Below, one piece after another: positions 32,901 to 44,600 of a DNA stretch of 64,000 nt (position 1 is its first letter; every line of letters begins with the position of its first letter). The translations under genes were made by a program, and so were the position numbers. Origin of the DNA: Amphimedon queenslandica (lineage: Eukaryota > Porifera > Demospongiae > Haplosclerida > Niphatidae); NCBI RefSeq assembly GCF_000090795.2, contig NW_003546378.1:7748-71747 (forward strand), given 5' to 3'. A model generated the notes under the pieces. It made no database searches and was not told the origin of the DNA. It was given only the letters and a program-made list of their open reading frames with translations.

Positions 32901-35436
32901 GTGTTAAACTTTTCAAAATGATGCCAAACAGGGCTTCTTAGAGATTGAGAACCACTTTCCCTGGCCACAGCAGCAGTATTTAGCAAGTTGGTAAGTAAAC
33001 AGACCAAGAAACAGACTAAGAAAGCAGCCTGTGCAGGTGACACGCGTTGGGCGTGGTCGTTAATTATTGCAATAACCATTAATAATTTTATTAGGCGAAT
33101 AGTTCGAATAGTAAAAAAACTATTCAAATATTGCTTTAACGAATGAATATTCGAATATCTCACTATTCGTTTCAGCCCTACTTATTACCATGAGAAAAAT
33201 TGATAGTACAGTGCAAATAGATGTGCAGATAAACACACAACTAATGCTCGAACATGGACAGTAGCTGTAGCATACTGTAATGGCACAAAATATTGAGAAT
33301 ATAATGTACATGTACATAATTGATAAACACTTCCTATAAGGGTATATTCATCTGTTTTGAACATATTCATGGAGACACGTACATGAAGTTACATGTATGA
33401 CAATTAAACAGATGATTAGTAGTATTTTTTTGCATTGCTTCCATGTAGAGGTCCCTAAAACATTTGGAAACCTCATTCATATCATTAACATTAAGCAAAA
33501 TTATTTATTAGTAGTTTATATGCAAATATATGCATGTATATGAGCACATAAAAAGGATTTTATACTGTACTTCAATTTGCCGTTGAAAGGAGCTAATAGC
33601 TTTAAGAAGCTGAGATGTCCTTTTTGAAAGAAGACTAGCCAGTGAAATTGTAGTATGACGGCTTCGAGCATTGTCCTATTAAAAGTAAAGTTAAACTTGT
33701 ACAATGAATACAACGTACATGCATACATGTACATGTAATTCCAATTGTCACATTAAAAGCATTGCTGGAACCTTTTAAGTACAGGTGTATACCTATGCAG
33801 GGAAGTACATTTAAAATGCAATTAAAAAGGTACAGGACCACACAAAATAAGTGACTTATTTCGAACAAGTGCATCATTATTCTAATCAATAACATTATGC
33901 TAATATCAGCAAGGTACCAAATAAAACACCAAGAGTTGCTCTATATACACAATAATGACAGGCTCTAATTATAACTCTAAACTAACTTTGAACTACTGTA
34001 ACCAAGAGTAACTAATACATGTATAATTTTATATCATTACTGATTATAGTCACTAATGCTATTACATGTACATTGTAAATAGGTATATGTGCATACCACT
34101 GAAGCAAGTAATTCAATAGCTTCAATTAAAAGTTCCTGATGACCAATTTGAGTAACCTAAGGAAAACATTGCCAAAAATTACAGAATACAATAATAATAA
34201 TGCACTAGCTAACTTTTAAGTATTCCAGTTGTGATCGAGTTAGCTTCAATAAATCAGCACCAGTAATACAATGTGCCTCAAACTGAGGGACATGAGACAC
34301 TAAACACTCATTCAGTCCTACAGGTACACAATCAGCACATGTTTTATTGCTTATTAGCACAAAAGAAAGTTACACGAAGAAATGGTTGCCACTTAAGTAA
34401 TAATGAATGTGATCCAAAACCATTGAATAAGTACATGTATAGTTACAAGGCCTTAGTTTATAAAAATCCACATTGTACATGTACAGCATACAATGTTGAA
34501 ATATCTTAAGAAATAAAGAGATATTTCACTTGAATCACTTCTGTAGTCTAGGCTGAAAGTGAAATTGTATCAAGACTAGATACACAAATCTCACAAATAC
34601 AATGTAACCGTAAGGTTTACAAAGGAGCCAAAACAGCAGGTAGTTTTGTACAAAGTACATGCACATGTACATGTAGATGCTGCCTGCCATGTGGAAGAAC
34701 ATCAAATGATCGAAATACAATGTAGTACATGTACATATATGTACATCATACATGCACATGTACATATAAGACAACTTGTCGTTATTAGATCTTGAATACT
34801 TTGGCCTCACACATTTGGTCTAGGTCTCCTAAATTCTCTCATTTTCAGCTTTTGGCCTCTGATGTAGTAGTTATCTTAGGTATTTTTAGCGCTCCAATTT
34901 TTAGTCAGAGCAGTTTCCCAAAATTTATACAATGCCTGTGTTGTAAAATACTAATGGGCGTAATGGGAAGAATTAGTCTTGGCAAAGATCAAAAATAGAT
35001 CAAAGGTTGTGTCACAACCTTGGAGGCCATACTAAAGTACGTGTACTAATATCAACAAGGCCAGGTAACTATCCTTGTATCTGTTATGCTTTATTTTAGT
35101 GTCTTTACTTTTGATCTTCCTTTGATATTAAGGACGTCTTGTCATAAAATTTATTTAAATTTAACAAAAGACTTAGTGCTTTAGGGATTTCATATTGACA
35201 TATATACATTTAGGCTGTATACATAATGTATATCACTCTGTCACTGCACCATGTAATATGTACAAATATACACACAAACTTAGAACAGCCTAGAATTGTA
35301 ATGTGACCCTGATACTACTGATTATTATACCTTTTATCCATAAGGACACTTGATTCACATCCCAATAGCACACTCGACTATACTGAGAGGAGTTGGTCAT
35401 AGAAGCTTCCACTTGATTTGCTTCTACAGCAGCCAT
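23921..35436 (-). CDS. CNK: Connector enhancer of KSR (CNK): SAM-CRIC-PDZ-PH scaffold
   Basis: Twenty-two exons fit in phase: 35436-35331, 34317-34214, 34156-34097, 33675-33571, 31778-31696, 31241-31160, 29054-29016, 28331-28218, 27565-27506, 27352-27284, 27173-27002, 26955-26917, 26865-26802, 26516-26462, 25617-25516, 25479-25432, 25078-24970, 24638-24553, 24425-24352, 24309-24238, 24140-24049 and 23994-23921; 602 residues. SAM about 27-90 (VSLWIKGLNECL, TGADLLKLTRSQLEYL, IGHQELLIEAIELL); CRIC about 91-180 (GVTVVEAAKFLIGWLDR); PDZ about 232-300 (GFSIQRSRRGALVVSHI, GVELIQINDQNVVSWEVKN); Ser/Thr-rich linker; PH about 463-575 (QGWVHKLGG, NWRRRWFVLKN, YYFFTDTVDQMTRWIEVIN). In known animals this membrane-recruited scaffold couples RAF and KSR in Ras/MAPK signalling. 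The least certain join is exon 25479-25432, whose other frame is also open. The gene is divergent from CI-MPR. Introns without a listed element hold nothing recognised. Confidence 0.9.
29908..30311. mobile_element. MITE in CNK intron, GACCACCCTAGGCG termini
   Basis: A 404-base element whose ends are inverted copies of GACCACCCTAGGCG(T/A)GAATT (right end AATTCTCGCCTAGGGTGGTT), with TA outside each end. The termini closely resemble those of MITE B in the ARMC7 intron, so the two belong to one family. Inside, an AACCAAAATGGC motif recurs in inverted form. The rest of the 2.1-kb intron (29055-31159) holds a purine-rich stretch (30650-30990) and no gene. Confidence 0.72.
31863..32520. mobile_element. 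Large foldback MITE (PIF/Harbinger-like) with assembly gap in the loop
   Basis: Two arms of about 260 bases are inverted copies of each other. They begin AAGGGTAACTGCAATGTATT and end with its complement, and include GACGTCA-containing and ACTTCCTGTCGGTGGGTGTG segments on both sides. TTA flanks the ends (31860-31862, 32521-32523), a 3-bp TWA duplication as in PIF/Harbinger elements. The left arm has a 62-base insertion (31929-31990) absent from the right, which itself can pair (CCTCGCC with GGCGAGG). The centre is interrupted by ten Ns. It lies in a CNK intron. Confidence 0.82.
32250..32259. other. Assembly gap (10 N)
   Basis: Ten undetermined bases lie between the arms of the foldback element. 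The sequence left of the gap (about 32186-32249) has no partner on the right, so some loop sequence is probably missing or misjoined. A 67-codon minus-strand frame across the gap is not a gene. Confidence 0.95.
32790..33180. mobile_element. hAT-type MITE with 8-bp target site duplication
   Basis: A 391-base element with inverted ends TAGGGCTGAAACGAATAGT / ACTATTCGTTTCAGCCCTA and ATTCGAATA repeats within both arms. It is bounded by the perfect 8-base direct repeat CTTATTAC at 32782-32789 and 33181-33188, as expected for hAT. There is no complete transposase frame. It sits in a 1.8-kb CNK intron whose remaining parts show only ACATGTAC-type motifs. Confidence 0.9.
34980..35185. repeat. Diverged relative of the MITE B interior
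   Basis: This part of CNK intron 1 resembles the inside of MITE B: GATCAAA...GATCAAAGG, then a palindrome, then CCAGGTAAC, TATGCTT, CTTTGAT and finally AGACTTAGTGCTTTAGGG against AGTCTTAGTGCCTAGGGG. The palindrome here is AAGGTTGTG T CACAACCTT (35003-35021), paired like the B copy but of different sequence. Outer ends could not be fixed. Confidence 0.5.
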
Positions 35437-35633
35437 GATCTAAATTTTCTTTACTTCTGTTTCACAGGCTCTCAGGCCGAGTGTCACTCGGTAATCTCAG
35501 GTTCTCACACTTCGTCCCACTCAGCTCTGTGAGCTGCTCACTGCTCAGATCCAGTCCAAGTGTATGTAAAAAGCAATAAAAGTCACGTGATGACTTGAAG
35601 AGGGCGGGGCTCAGTCACGTGAATACTGCAACT
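35437..35633. promoter_or_regulatory. Divergent promoter CNK / CI-MPR with paired TCACGTGA boxes
   Basis: The 197 bases between the two start codons contain CACGTG at 35584-35589 (AGTCACGTGATG) and at 35616-35621 (AGTCACGTGAAT), with a GC box GGGCGGGGC (35602-35610) between them. Both boxes sit within 50 bases of the CI-MPR ATG. GTCACGTGA matches most of the CLEAR element (GTCACGTGAC) that TFEB/MITF factors use to control lysosomal genes in vertebrates. That match is seen; lysosomal regulation in this organism is inference. Confidence 0.6.
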
Positions 35634-38600
35634 ATGGCTGAATGGAGCTTCAAAGTCACCCTGCTCTTGTTACTTCTATTTCGATTGTGTTTTACTGGTG
35701 CCACCGAATGGAAGCATTGTCCTCTTAACTGTAATCAGAATTATAACATTGGTGGAGAATACAATGTTTCACTGTCATCCTTAAGTGGGTAAGGTTCTGA
35801 AACATGTACACATGATATTATACACTGTAAGTGTTTGCCAAATTTACTATAGTTTGTGTACCACAACTTTACTATTATTGAATTTTATGGATCTTGAGTT
35901 ATTTGTTTGGCCCCTGATTATGTGGGGGCGAACAACAAGCTAACTCCTCCCCTGGTACATGTATATAATTTTAGTGTGGCATGTAGATGCCGTGATGTAC
36001 TGAAGGTCTTTGGTGTACTAAGTTTTTGTTGTAATTATTTTATTGATATGATATTTACATTGTATACACATATTTTAGAATCTTTGATTTTCTCCTTTAC
36101 TAAAATTAATACATGCAATTGTTAAATGGCATTTTTGTTTTTCATTATTAGGGTGTGGCCTGCTGTGTATTACCATAGTAATGATGTTAATTCTTTGCAA
36201 AACATACCAACATTCTTCAATCTCAGTGTTTGTGCTCCATTATCGTCTACTGTTGTGAACTGTGATGGAGATCATGTGTGCTACACTACTGATTTTAATT
36301 CTTTCTATTCATTAGGTTAGATTTAAAAAAGATATGCATAAATGATTTGCCTTTTAGCTTCTCATGGTTCTTGTGCCTACAAATCGGAGAATAGAATGTT
36401 GACACTAAGTTATCATTATAGTGCTGCGGGTTCGTCTCAATTTGGTAATGGCAATGTTACCATAACTCTGGTGTGTGGAGTTTCAATTGTAAGTTTTCTA
36501 TTTCCTAATCATCAATGAACATATACATGTACTGTATTCATGCCTCATAATGCTGTTTGTGATGTTTATGTTTCTGTTTCTATGCTTTACAGTTAATTTG
36601 ATAATAGTGACTGTGAAGATGAATGTTTATAATGGTAGTCATACTGCAATAGAGCTCGTGCATGGGTGTAGTTAATGAGAAGTGTGGCTAAATTTGCCTC
36701 TATGTTAGGTGGGAACAAACTGGGATTTTTCATCAAAGAGATATTATACTTGGCTGTAGAATAGTAGTGAGTTCTTCACTCAGCATATACCTTCATATCC
36801 TACCTTACTCTAGCTAGGAAGCTCAACTACAGAATTTATTCATATTCTTTTCTGTATTTCGCTATGTACATTCTTGCCACCCCAACGTGTAGCTGCCCCC
36901 CCCCTCCCTGTAGATTACATCCATGCAAGAGCTCTATTTATTATACTTGTATTAACTACATGTATACACATGTGTACAACAGTATTTATGTGTATTTGGT
37001 CTACCTGAATGACAAAATACTGGTGAATTTGGCTGCACAAGACTGACAATTAATGTGTTACCATTTGGCATTATGAAGCCATCATTGTTTATTGCAAAAA
37101 TTGTGCTCACATCCTCATTTTCAGTTTGGGTAGATATTGCATTTCTGATGTACATATGTACATGTGTACATGTACATGCATGTATACACTTGTACACTGT
37201 ACATGCATGTTCAAGTACATGAATTCTTTTTGATAGGGTGTTCCTGAAATTATTGAAGGGGATCCACATACAGGTAGTATAGAAATACTATGGAGCACAT
37301 CATCAGTTTGTAAATCAGTGGGACAGCGAAATGAAACTAAATGTTATCTTGTTGATCATTACTATTATAATGGTCTACAAGCATCTTTTGTTGATTTGAG
37401 TGGACTATATAGAAAGTCTGGCTATGAAGCTAGTAATACTGAAAGGCCGGGTTTACAGTTTATAATTAGTGTGTGTCAGCCCATTTATACTGGAGGCCCC
37501 TGTGATAATTCGATGATTTGTTTATATTCTAATGATTCTCAAGTCTCTGTTTCAAGCAGTGTGAGCCTTCCTAGTCCTCTGGCTCTGTTTTCTCATTCTA
37601 ACACAACCACTCCCAGTTTTGAAGGAAGTGATGTCGTTGTCACTTATCCTATTACTGCTCACTGGGTTTCTGCACAATGTTCTTCTAGTGCCTATGTGAA
37701 GATTAAGTTTCGATGCCCTAGCAAAAATCAGGTATTACATTAATAATTTGTACTTTAGTTTACAGGTAGGCACAGCCTGTGCAGTAAATGCTCTTGGGGT
37801 GAAAATGAAAGTGGCATGATCCTCAATAGTTAATTTAACAACTGTTTTTTGTACCCTGCATTGTACATTGCACATACAATGTACACATATGTACATTGTG
37901 TACATGTGACTTTATGTTTAGAGAATAATGTACATGTAGAGCCCATTTTGACTATTGAACCTGTACATGCAATTGCATGTACATGTATAGTAGTACTTGT
38001 AAATGTAATAATGTTGAGCTGTACTGATGACATGCATTTACATGTATCTTTTGTGCATGTACTGTATGTACTGTAAATTTTGTTGACTCTTTCGTTTATT
38101 GGTATTTTTTAGGATCTAGGCCCTACTCTTGAGTTTGTAGATGATCTTTTATGCCAGATTAATTTTTTGTGGACAACGAACCATGCCTGTGATGTGACTC
38201 GAGTTGTCTCATCAACTTGTACTCTCACATTGCCATATGGAGTAGCGTTTGATCTAAGTGGACTCAAAGAAGTTCAAGTAAATGATAGTTCTAATCAATA
38301 TCAATATGATCTCAAGCCATGCTCTGTTGGCCTTAATACTCCTTGTGCCCGTACAGGTGATGCTGATGTCATTCATTCCATTCAGACTAATAGAAAAAGT
38401 GGAATATGTCTTGTTATAGGACGTGGTACTGGTAAATTGCGATACATTGATAATGGGCTGAGTTTAACATATGGTTTAGGAGATACTTGTCATAATGGAT
38501 TACCTCGCACTACAATAATTACGTTTTTGTGCCCTAATGATGTCAAGACAAATTGTTCTGGTGATTGTGTGACATTTGTTGCTGAGGAACATTGTGTTTA

Positions 38601-41600
38601 TCAATTTGAATGGATCACTACTGCTGCCTGTTTGGCTACTAGCGGTTCAAAATGCAAGTTTGAACTCCACCATGTTAGTTATAACTTTGGCCTACTAACA
38701 GAAGATACCAATCCAATTTATGCTGCTGTATCAACAGGACACGACTCTATTTGTTATCTGATTAATCCTTGTGGAAACTTGGAAGTGACCAATAAGACAT
38801 ACACTCCATCATATTACTGTAATAATCGAATTGCACCTTCAGCTTGCTCTGGCAGTAGTGTGTGTCAGATAAAGGAGCACGGTGATCCTGTTCCAATGGG
38901 TTCCTTTAATCTTCAAGATTCTTCTACTTTACGAACTATTGATCACAGTGTCATTGGTATTAGTTCGATATCATCAGGAAAATCTGCATTTATACAGTAT
39001 ATTTGTCAGACAGGTGCTCTATTAACTACGCCTGTTTACATTAGTCAGTTTACTGATAGTATCACAGAATTTCATTGGTACACATCAGCAGCTTGTCCTG
39101 AAGCTTATGCTGTGGGGTCTAATTGTTTAGTAACAGAAACACGAACAGGATTTGTTTTTAACTTAACGTCCCTTTCTCAACACACTCTTCATTTTACTGA
39201 CTCTGTGTCTAATTATCATTACATGGTCCGTGTTTGTTCATCTTTGCCCTACTCATCAAATAGTAAATGTAATAATAATACAGCCGTATGCCAAGATACT
39301 GGACTTCGGAACTTTTCTGCTGGTCAACAAAATGCAACTTTGACATATGATGACAGTGTTTTAAAACTAGTATACACAAATGGAGACACTTGCTCTAATG
39401 GCTCTCGCAGGAAATCAACTGTGGTGTTCTTATGTGATGTTAATGCTCGAGATCCAGCTATTCAAAGTGTTACTGAAGTCCGACATTGTGACTATCTTAT
39501 TGAAGTAAAGACCATGTTTGCTTGCCCTCCAGCTTACCAGTCTAAAGAATGCGTGTATTTTTCATCTAATGGTGATACTTATGATTTACTTGAGTTAGCA
39601 AAATCAGAAGGTAACTGGCAAGCACAAAGCTCTGATGGATCAGTCTATCTTATCAATGTTTGCCGCCCACTAAATCTGCAAGGTCACTACATGTAATTAA
39701 TGAAATACATCATTGCTTTTTTGCACTTGGGGCTGCTCTTACATGTACAAAAGTGCAAGTACATGTATGTAATGTCTTATGATAGCAGAAGTGTACTTGC
39801 TTTTTTCCTGATCATCGGAGAATAAACTTATATTGTTTTTTTGCTATATGACATGTACGTGTACATGTAGCTAGGTTACAATATGTTATATCGACTTGTG
39901 TCCTGGTGACCTAGCTAATAGCATGATTTTTATCAGTCTCAAATGCTTTAAATTTATTCAGTTAATCCAAGAAGCCTTGTTCGTCTTCAGATTTATTTGT
40001 TTGTTATTATTGAGTTGCAATGTGGAAATGTTTTTGGAGGACATTCTGTCATTTTTATTTGCATCTAGTGTTAAGCAGGTTATTTGTAGCTTTACCACGC
40101 TAGATGCAGGTAATTAAATTTTGTGGTTAGAGCACGTTATTAATTTTAGTCATTTTTTCGAAGCCTGATCCTAATGAAGTATATCTACATTGTGTGCACG
40201 TAGTGTTGTTTTTAAATGTATGCTAATTGTGGGGGGATGGAGCTGCAATGTTCATGTGTTACATTCTTGTACTGTGTAGTTAGAAAAATAGTTTGTAACT
40301 ACATGTATAAATCTAACTCTTTTTGCTTTCTTTTGAACTTTTTAATGTATTTTTAGGTGTTGGTCATTGTAATCCATTGTCAGCTGTTTGTCGGATTGTA
40401 CAATCCACTGGATTTGATTTAGGCTATTTTTCCTCTGCATCTCTTAGAAATGGCTCTGGTGAAGCCAGCCTTGTTCTTACTTATAAGTACAAACAGTCTG
40501 TTAATGGTGCTAGTTGTCCATTAGTTACTACTGAAATACAGTTTGTATGTAATCATTCAGTCTCTATTGCGGTAAGTGATTATTTACCTTGATATTTATA
40601 CCATTGTTTTTTTCAAAGCTGGATATTTGTGTACATGGGTTTATGAATTTATTTTTATTCACTTAATATAGAATGGACCTCGTCATGTTAGTGGAGGAAA
40701 TGAGGATAATCCTTGCCACTACATATTTCGTTGGGAGACAAGAGTAGCTTGTCCAGTTGTTACCTCAAATGATACGTCACATTTTTGTAATGTTACTGAT
40801 GTTGCTAGAGGATACACTTTTAATTTAGAACCACTTAGGGCTCATCAACATATTTATACAGTTAATGACACTAAAAAGAATTATCAGTACTTTTTAAGTA
40901 TTTGCGATTCTTTACAAAAGAAGGAAAGTTTGTGTAATCGTGATGGTATTACTGGTTGTCAGGTTATAAATAACACTAGTGCTTTTGTAACTGGAACATA
41001 TTCCAATATGGAACTTCTTTACAGGGAAGAAAGTGTGATTTTGAAGTATAGTGGAGGTAGTCACTGCACTACTGGGAATCTGACGAGATCTATGGAAATT
41101 GATTTTATTTGTGATCGTTCTGCTGGAAGTAATTATTTTGGATATCCTAAATCCGTTGATGAATCTGAGCACTGTCATTATCTTTTCACATGGGAAACGT
41201 CATTAGTTTGTTTACCTGTCACACTGGATTGCATGACTGGTGGTGGTATGTATGACTTAAGGCCACTGATGCAGACAAGAGATTGGCAAGTTGACACTGG
41301 TAATGGAACAGTGACTCTGAGTGTATGTCAGCCAGTCAGTGAATCTTCAAGGTGTCCACAAACTTTTGGGATTGGAGCATGCTTTGGCAGTTCAATTTTG
41401 GGTCATGTAACTGGTAATCTAATAGTTATTAGTGAGGGAACACTACAATTGTCATATCATAATGGCGATATTTGCTCTGCTGATGGTCTGAGAAAGATTA
41501 CTGTCATTACTTTCCACTGTAACAAAGGAGTTGGAGCTGTGAGTAAAAAAATTAATAATTGTTTAGTATCGGTTACTAGAAAAAGATTGAAAGTTTTAAT

Positions 41601-44600
41601 TATTAAAGTTTTACAAATTAGTGGCTTAACTGGCTTGTGAAAGCTACGTGTACATGTGTACTTTCAAAAAAATGTTAACTTTCATTGATTGGTGTCTGTG
41701 TTTTTTTGTTAGGGAGCTCCAGTGTTGGTATCGCCTCTGGACAGTTGTATAATTAATTTCAATTGGGATACTATTTATGCTTGTTCGCAGTATGGTTCGT
41801 CTGCAAACTGGACAATACAAAATCCCGTAACTGGTCAGGTTTATAACCTGACTCAGTTGAAGCCTGTGTTATCTGCCATATCAGTTGATAAAAAGTGAAA
41901 CTTTATGCTAACCTTTATTTATTTTTTTGATTTCATGTTAGGTACAATTTTACCATTGGATTAGCTGGCCACACTGTTCCTTGTGGTAGAAGCAATGACA
42001 GTGTTTCAATTTGTCAAACCTCCTTGTCTGATAATAGAAGTTTTGTTGTAGCAAGATCTTCCAACTTTTCTTTAACAGTTACTGGAGGCAAAGTATATTA
42101 AAAATTGTTTTTCTTTTTTATAAAATTTTATGTTAGGCACAAGTTACCTATGAGAATGGTGATTTATGTAATCATGTGCATATAAAACGTAAGGCTGTGA
42201 TATATTTTGAATATGATCCACGATCAGACTTTTTGGAAGCCCTTTCTGAGGAAGAATGTGAGTATTCTTTTATTGTATATACTCCTCTTGTTCGAGAAAA
42301 GACTTTGCATATTGGTATTGAATGCAGTCTACAAAATTTTCCCGATTTGTCCTGGTTTTCTAGTCAACGGATGCGACCAATAACAATTGGCTCATCTGCC
42401 AAACTTTACTTTTCTGTTTGCCAGCCTATATCTAATAATAATCAAGTGGTTAATTCAGGTTATGAATCATGTTCCGATTTTGCTGGTGCATGCATCATTA
42501 ATGGCAGGTATGTGTGTACATTGCATAATACTTTCTTATTGTTGATGTGTTTTGTATTAAAGCACTGTCTTAAATTTGGGTCGTCCGAGTGTTCATCACC
42601 CTCCTGAAGTGGCTAGTAGTGGAAATGGTGTAATTATTACCTATGTTAGTGGGAGCCAGTGTGGGAACTCAAATTATGTAACTAAGATATGGCTTACTTG
42701 CAGTAATACTACTGCTAGTGTAAGTGCTTAAATTCAAATTATTATATTTATTGCACTATTTTTTAAAGGATCGACCTAGTATTGTCTCCTCATCACATTC
42801 ATGTGAATATATCATTTTATGGCCAAGTCGACATGCCTGTCCGTTTGCAATACCTTCTACCAATGTATCAGATCATGTGTGTTCAATACAAGATCCTTAT
42901 GATGGCACTTTATTTGATTTGACAGTACTCAGTAACAATTCTTATGTAATAGATACTTCAGGAAAATTTATCATTGGCCTTTGTGGAAAGATTAAAAATG
43001 TAAGATGTTGATGACTTAAGTTCTCAAAAGTGAAGTGCATTGAGAAGTGTTTTTTGTACAGTACTGCTCAGCTTGAACTTTACTGGAGATCACACGTGTA
43101 AAAGTAAAGTTATAGCTGAGTGGTACTGTAGTTAATGCATAAGCCAAGATTCACCCCTCATTTTGAAATTTATACTATTCCTTATGTATTTTATTACATG
43201 TACATATTTTCTGCTGGTTCTATTGACTGCATGAACAGTTTTACTGTTTATAAGCTAAAGTGAAACTAAAGCACTAATGATGTTTATTTTGCATACAAAT
43301 GCTTGTTGTAGCACTTGTATAGGACATCATAACATTTTGTTTAAATCAATGAGAAATGTGTGACAATGTTTATTATTTAATTTTTTCTTTTTGATGCATT
43401 TACAAATATAATGCTACAACAGGCACCTTTAGGTTGTAATCATAATGGTGTTGGCATTTGTCATTTTTCTGGTAATCACTGGATGATGATGGCAAACAGC
43501 AGCCATAAAATTACTATGGTATCTCATTCCCCTCATACTTTGGATGTGGTTTATACTGTTGGTGCTTCATGTGCTGGTGGTAGCACTTGGCTTATTGTTA
43601 TTCGACTATACTGTTCTCTACTTCAAAGCTCGGAAAAACCTATACTGAAGTCTACCAGTAATTGTGAAGTGCAGTTTGATTGGCCAATCAGTTCCTTGTG
43701 TATTAGCAAAACTGAGGTACTGTTCATAGTACATTATGGAAACTAGCCATGAAGGTTTTGTTTAATATAGGGTTGCTATGCTATGAGTTCGCAGAATGTT
43801 TTGTTTGATTTAGACCGCCTTGTACCTAAGTCATGGCAAGTGAGTGAGTTATTATTATGACTATTTATTGTACTACATGTATGTTTAGGGTACCTATTTA
43901 CATGACGGAGTATTAGGACGATTTAATTTAAGTATCTGTCGAAATCTTAATCCTACAGTTAGTGAAGGATTGAATTGTTATCCTGGTCCAGCTGGTATAT
44001 GCTTACAGCCTGATGTTTCTCTTTCGAATTCTTTTTTGGTTAGTGTGCAGCATCTACATTTTGGTACATGCATGTGATGATCTCTACTTGGTTTTCCTAG
44101 AATCTGGGTCGTATGAGTGCGAAACCAAATGTTTCAAATAGATCCATTGTGTTGAATTATACGGAAGGAAGCTCCTGTGGTCATAATCAAAACATATGTA
44201 CTACTGTCAACCTTGTTTGTGGATCTGGGGTAAGATAATAAATGCATGTGCATATGCAGCAATAGAAACATGTATTAGTGGAACGATATCCTATTATTTT
44301 TCTCACCACCTTACATTGTACATATAATGGCTCTATTTACATGTACATGTACCTTCCAGTGCTTCTTCATATGTCTTTAGACATTGTCTTTACTATGTCT
44401 TTGTGCCAGAAATATCACAACTTTGACAGCTTTGACCCATTTTTAAGCCATAATTTTTGTCATGGCCACACCCACGATATGTGAGAGTGGTGTTGCTAAA
44501 GCCTTATGATTGTTGGTAATTTTCAGTAATACATTGTACATCATGTACATGTACATGTACATGTTCATGTACAGTTCATACAGTACAAAGCGGAAAAAGC

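Noticed and set aside
41539-41640. Read-through of the CI-MPR frame past 41538
   Set aside because: A consensus GTGAGT donor lies at 41539, and the next exon (41713) resumes the repeat pattern in phase. The extra residues are intron translation.
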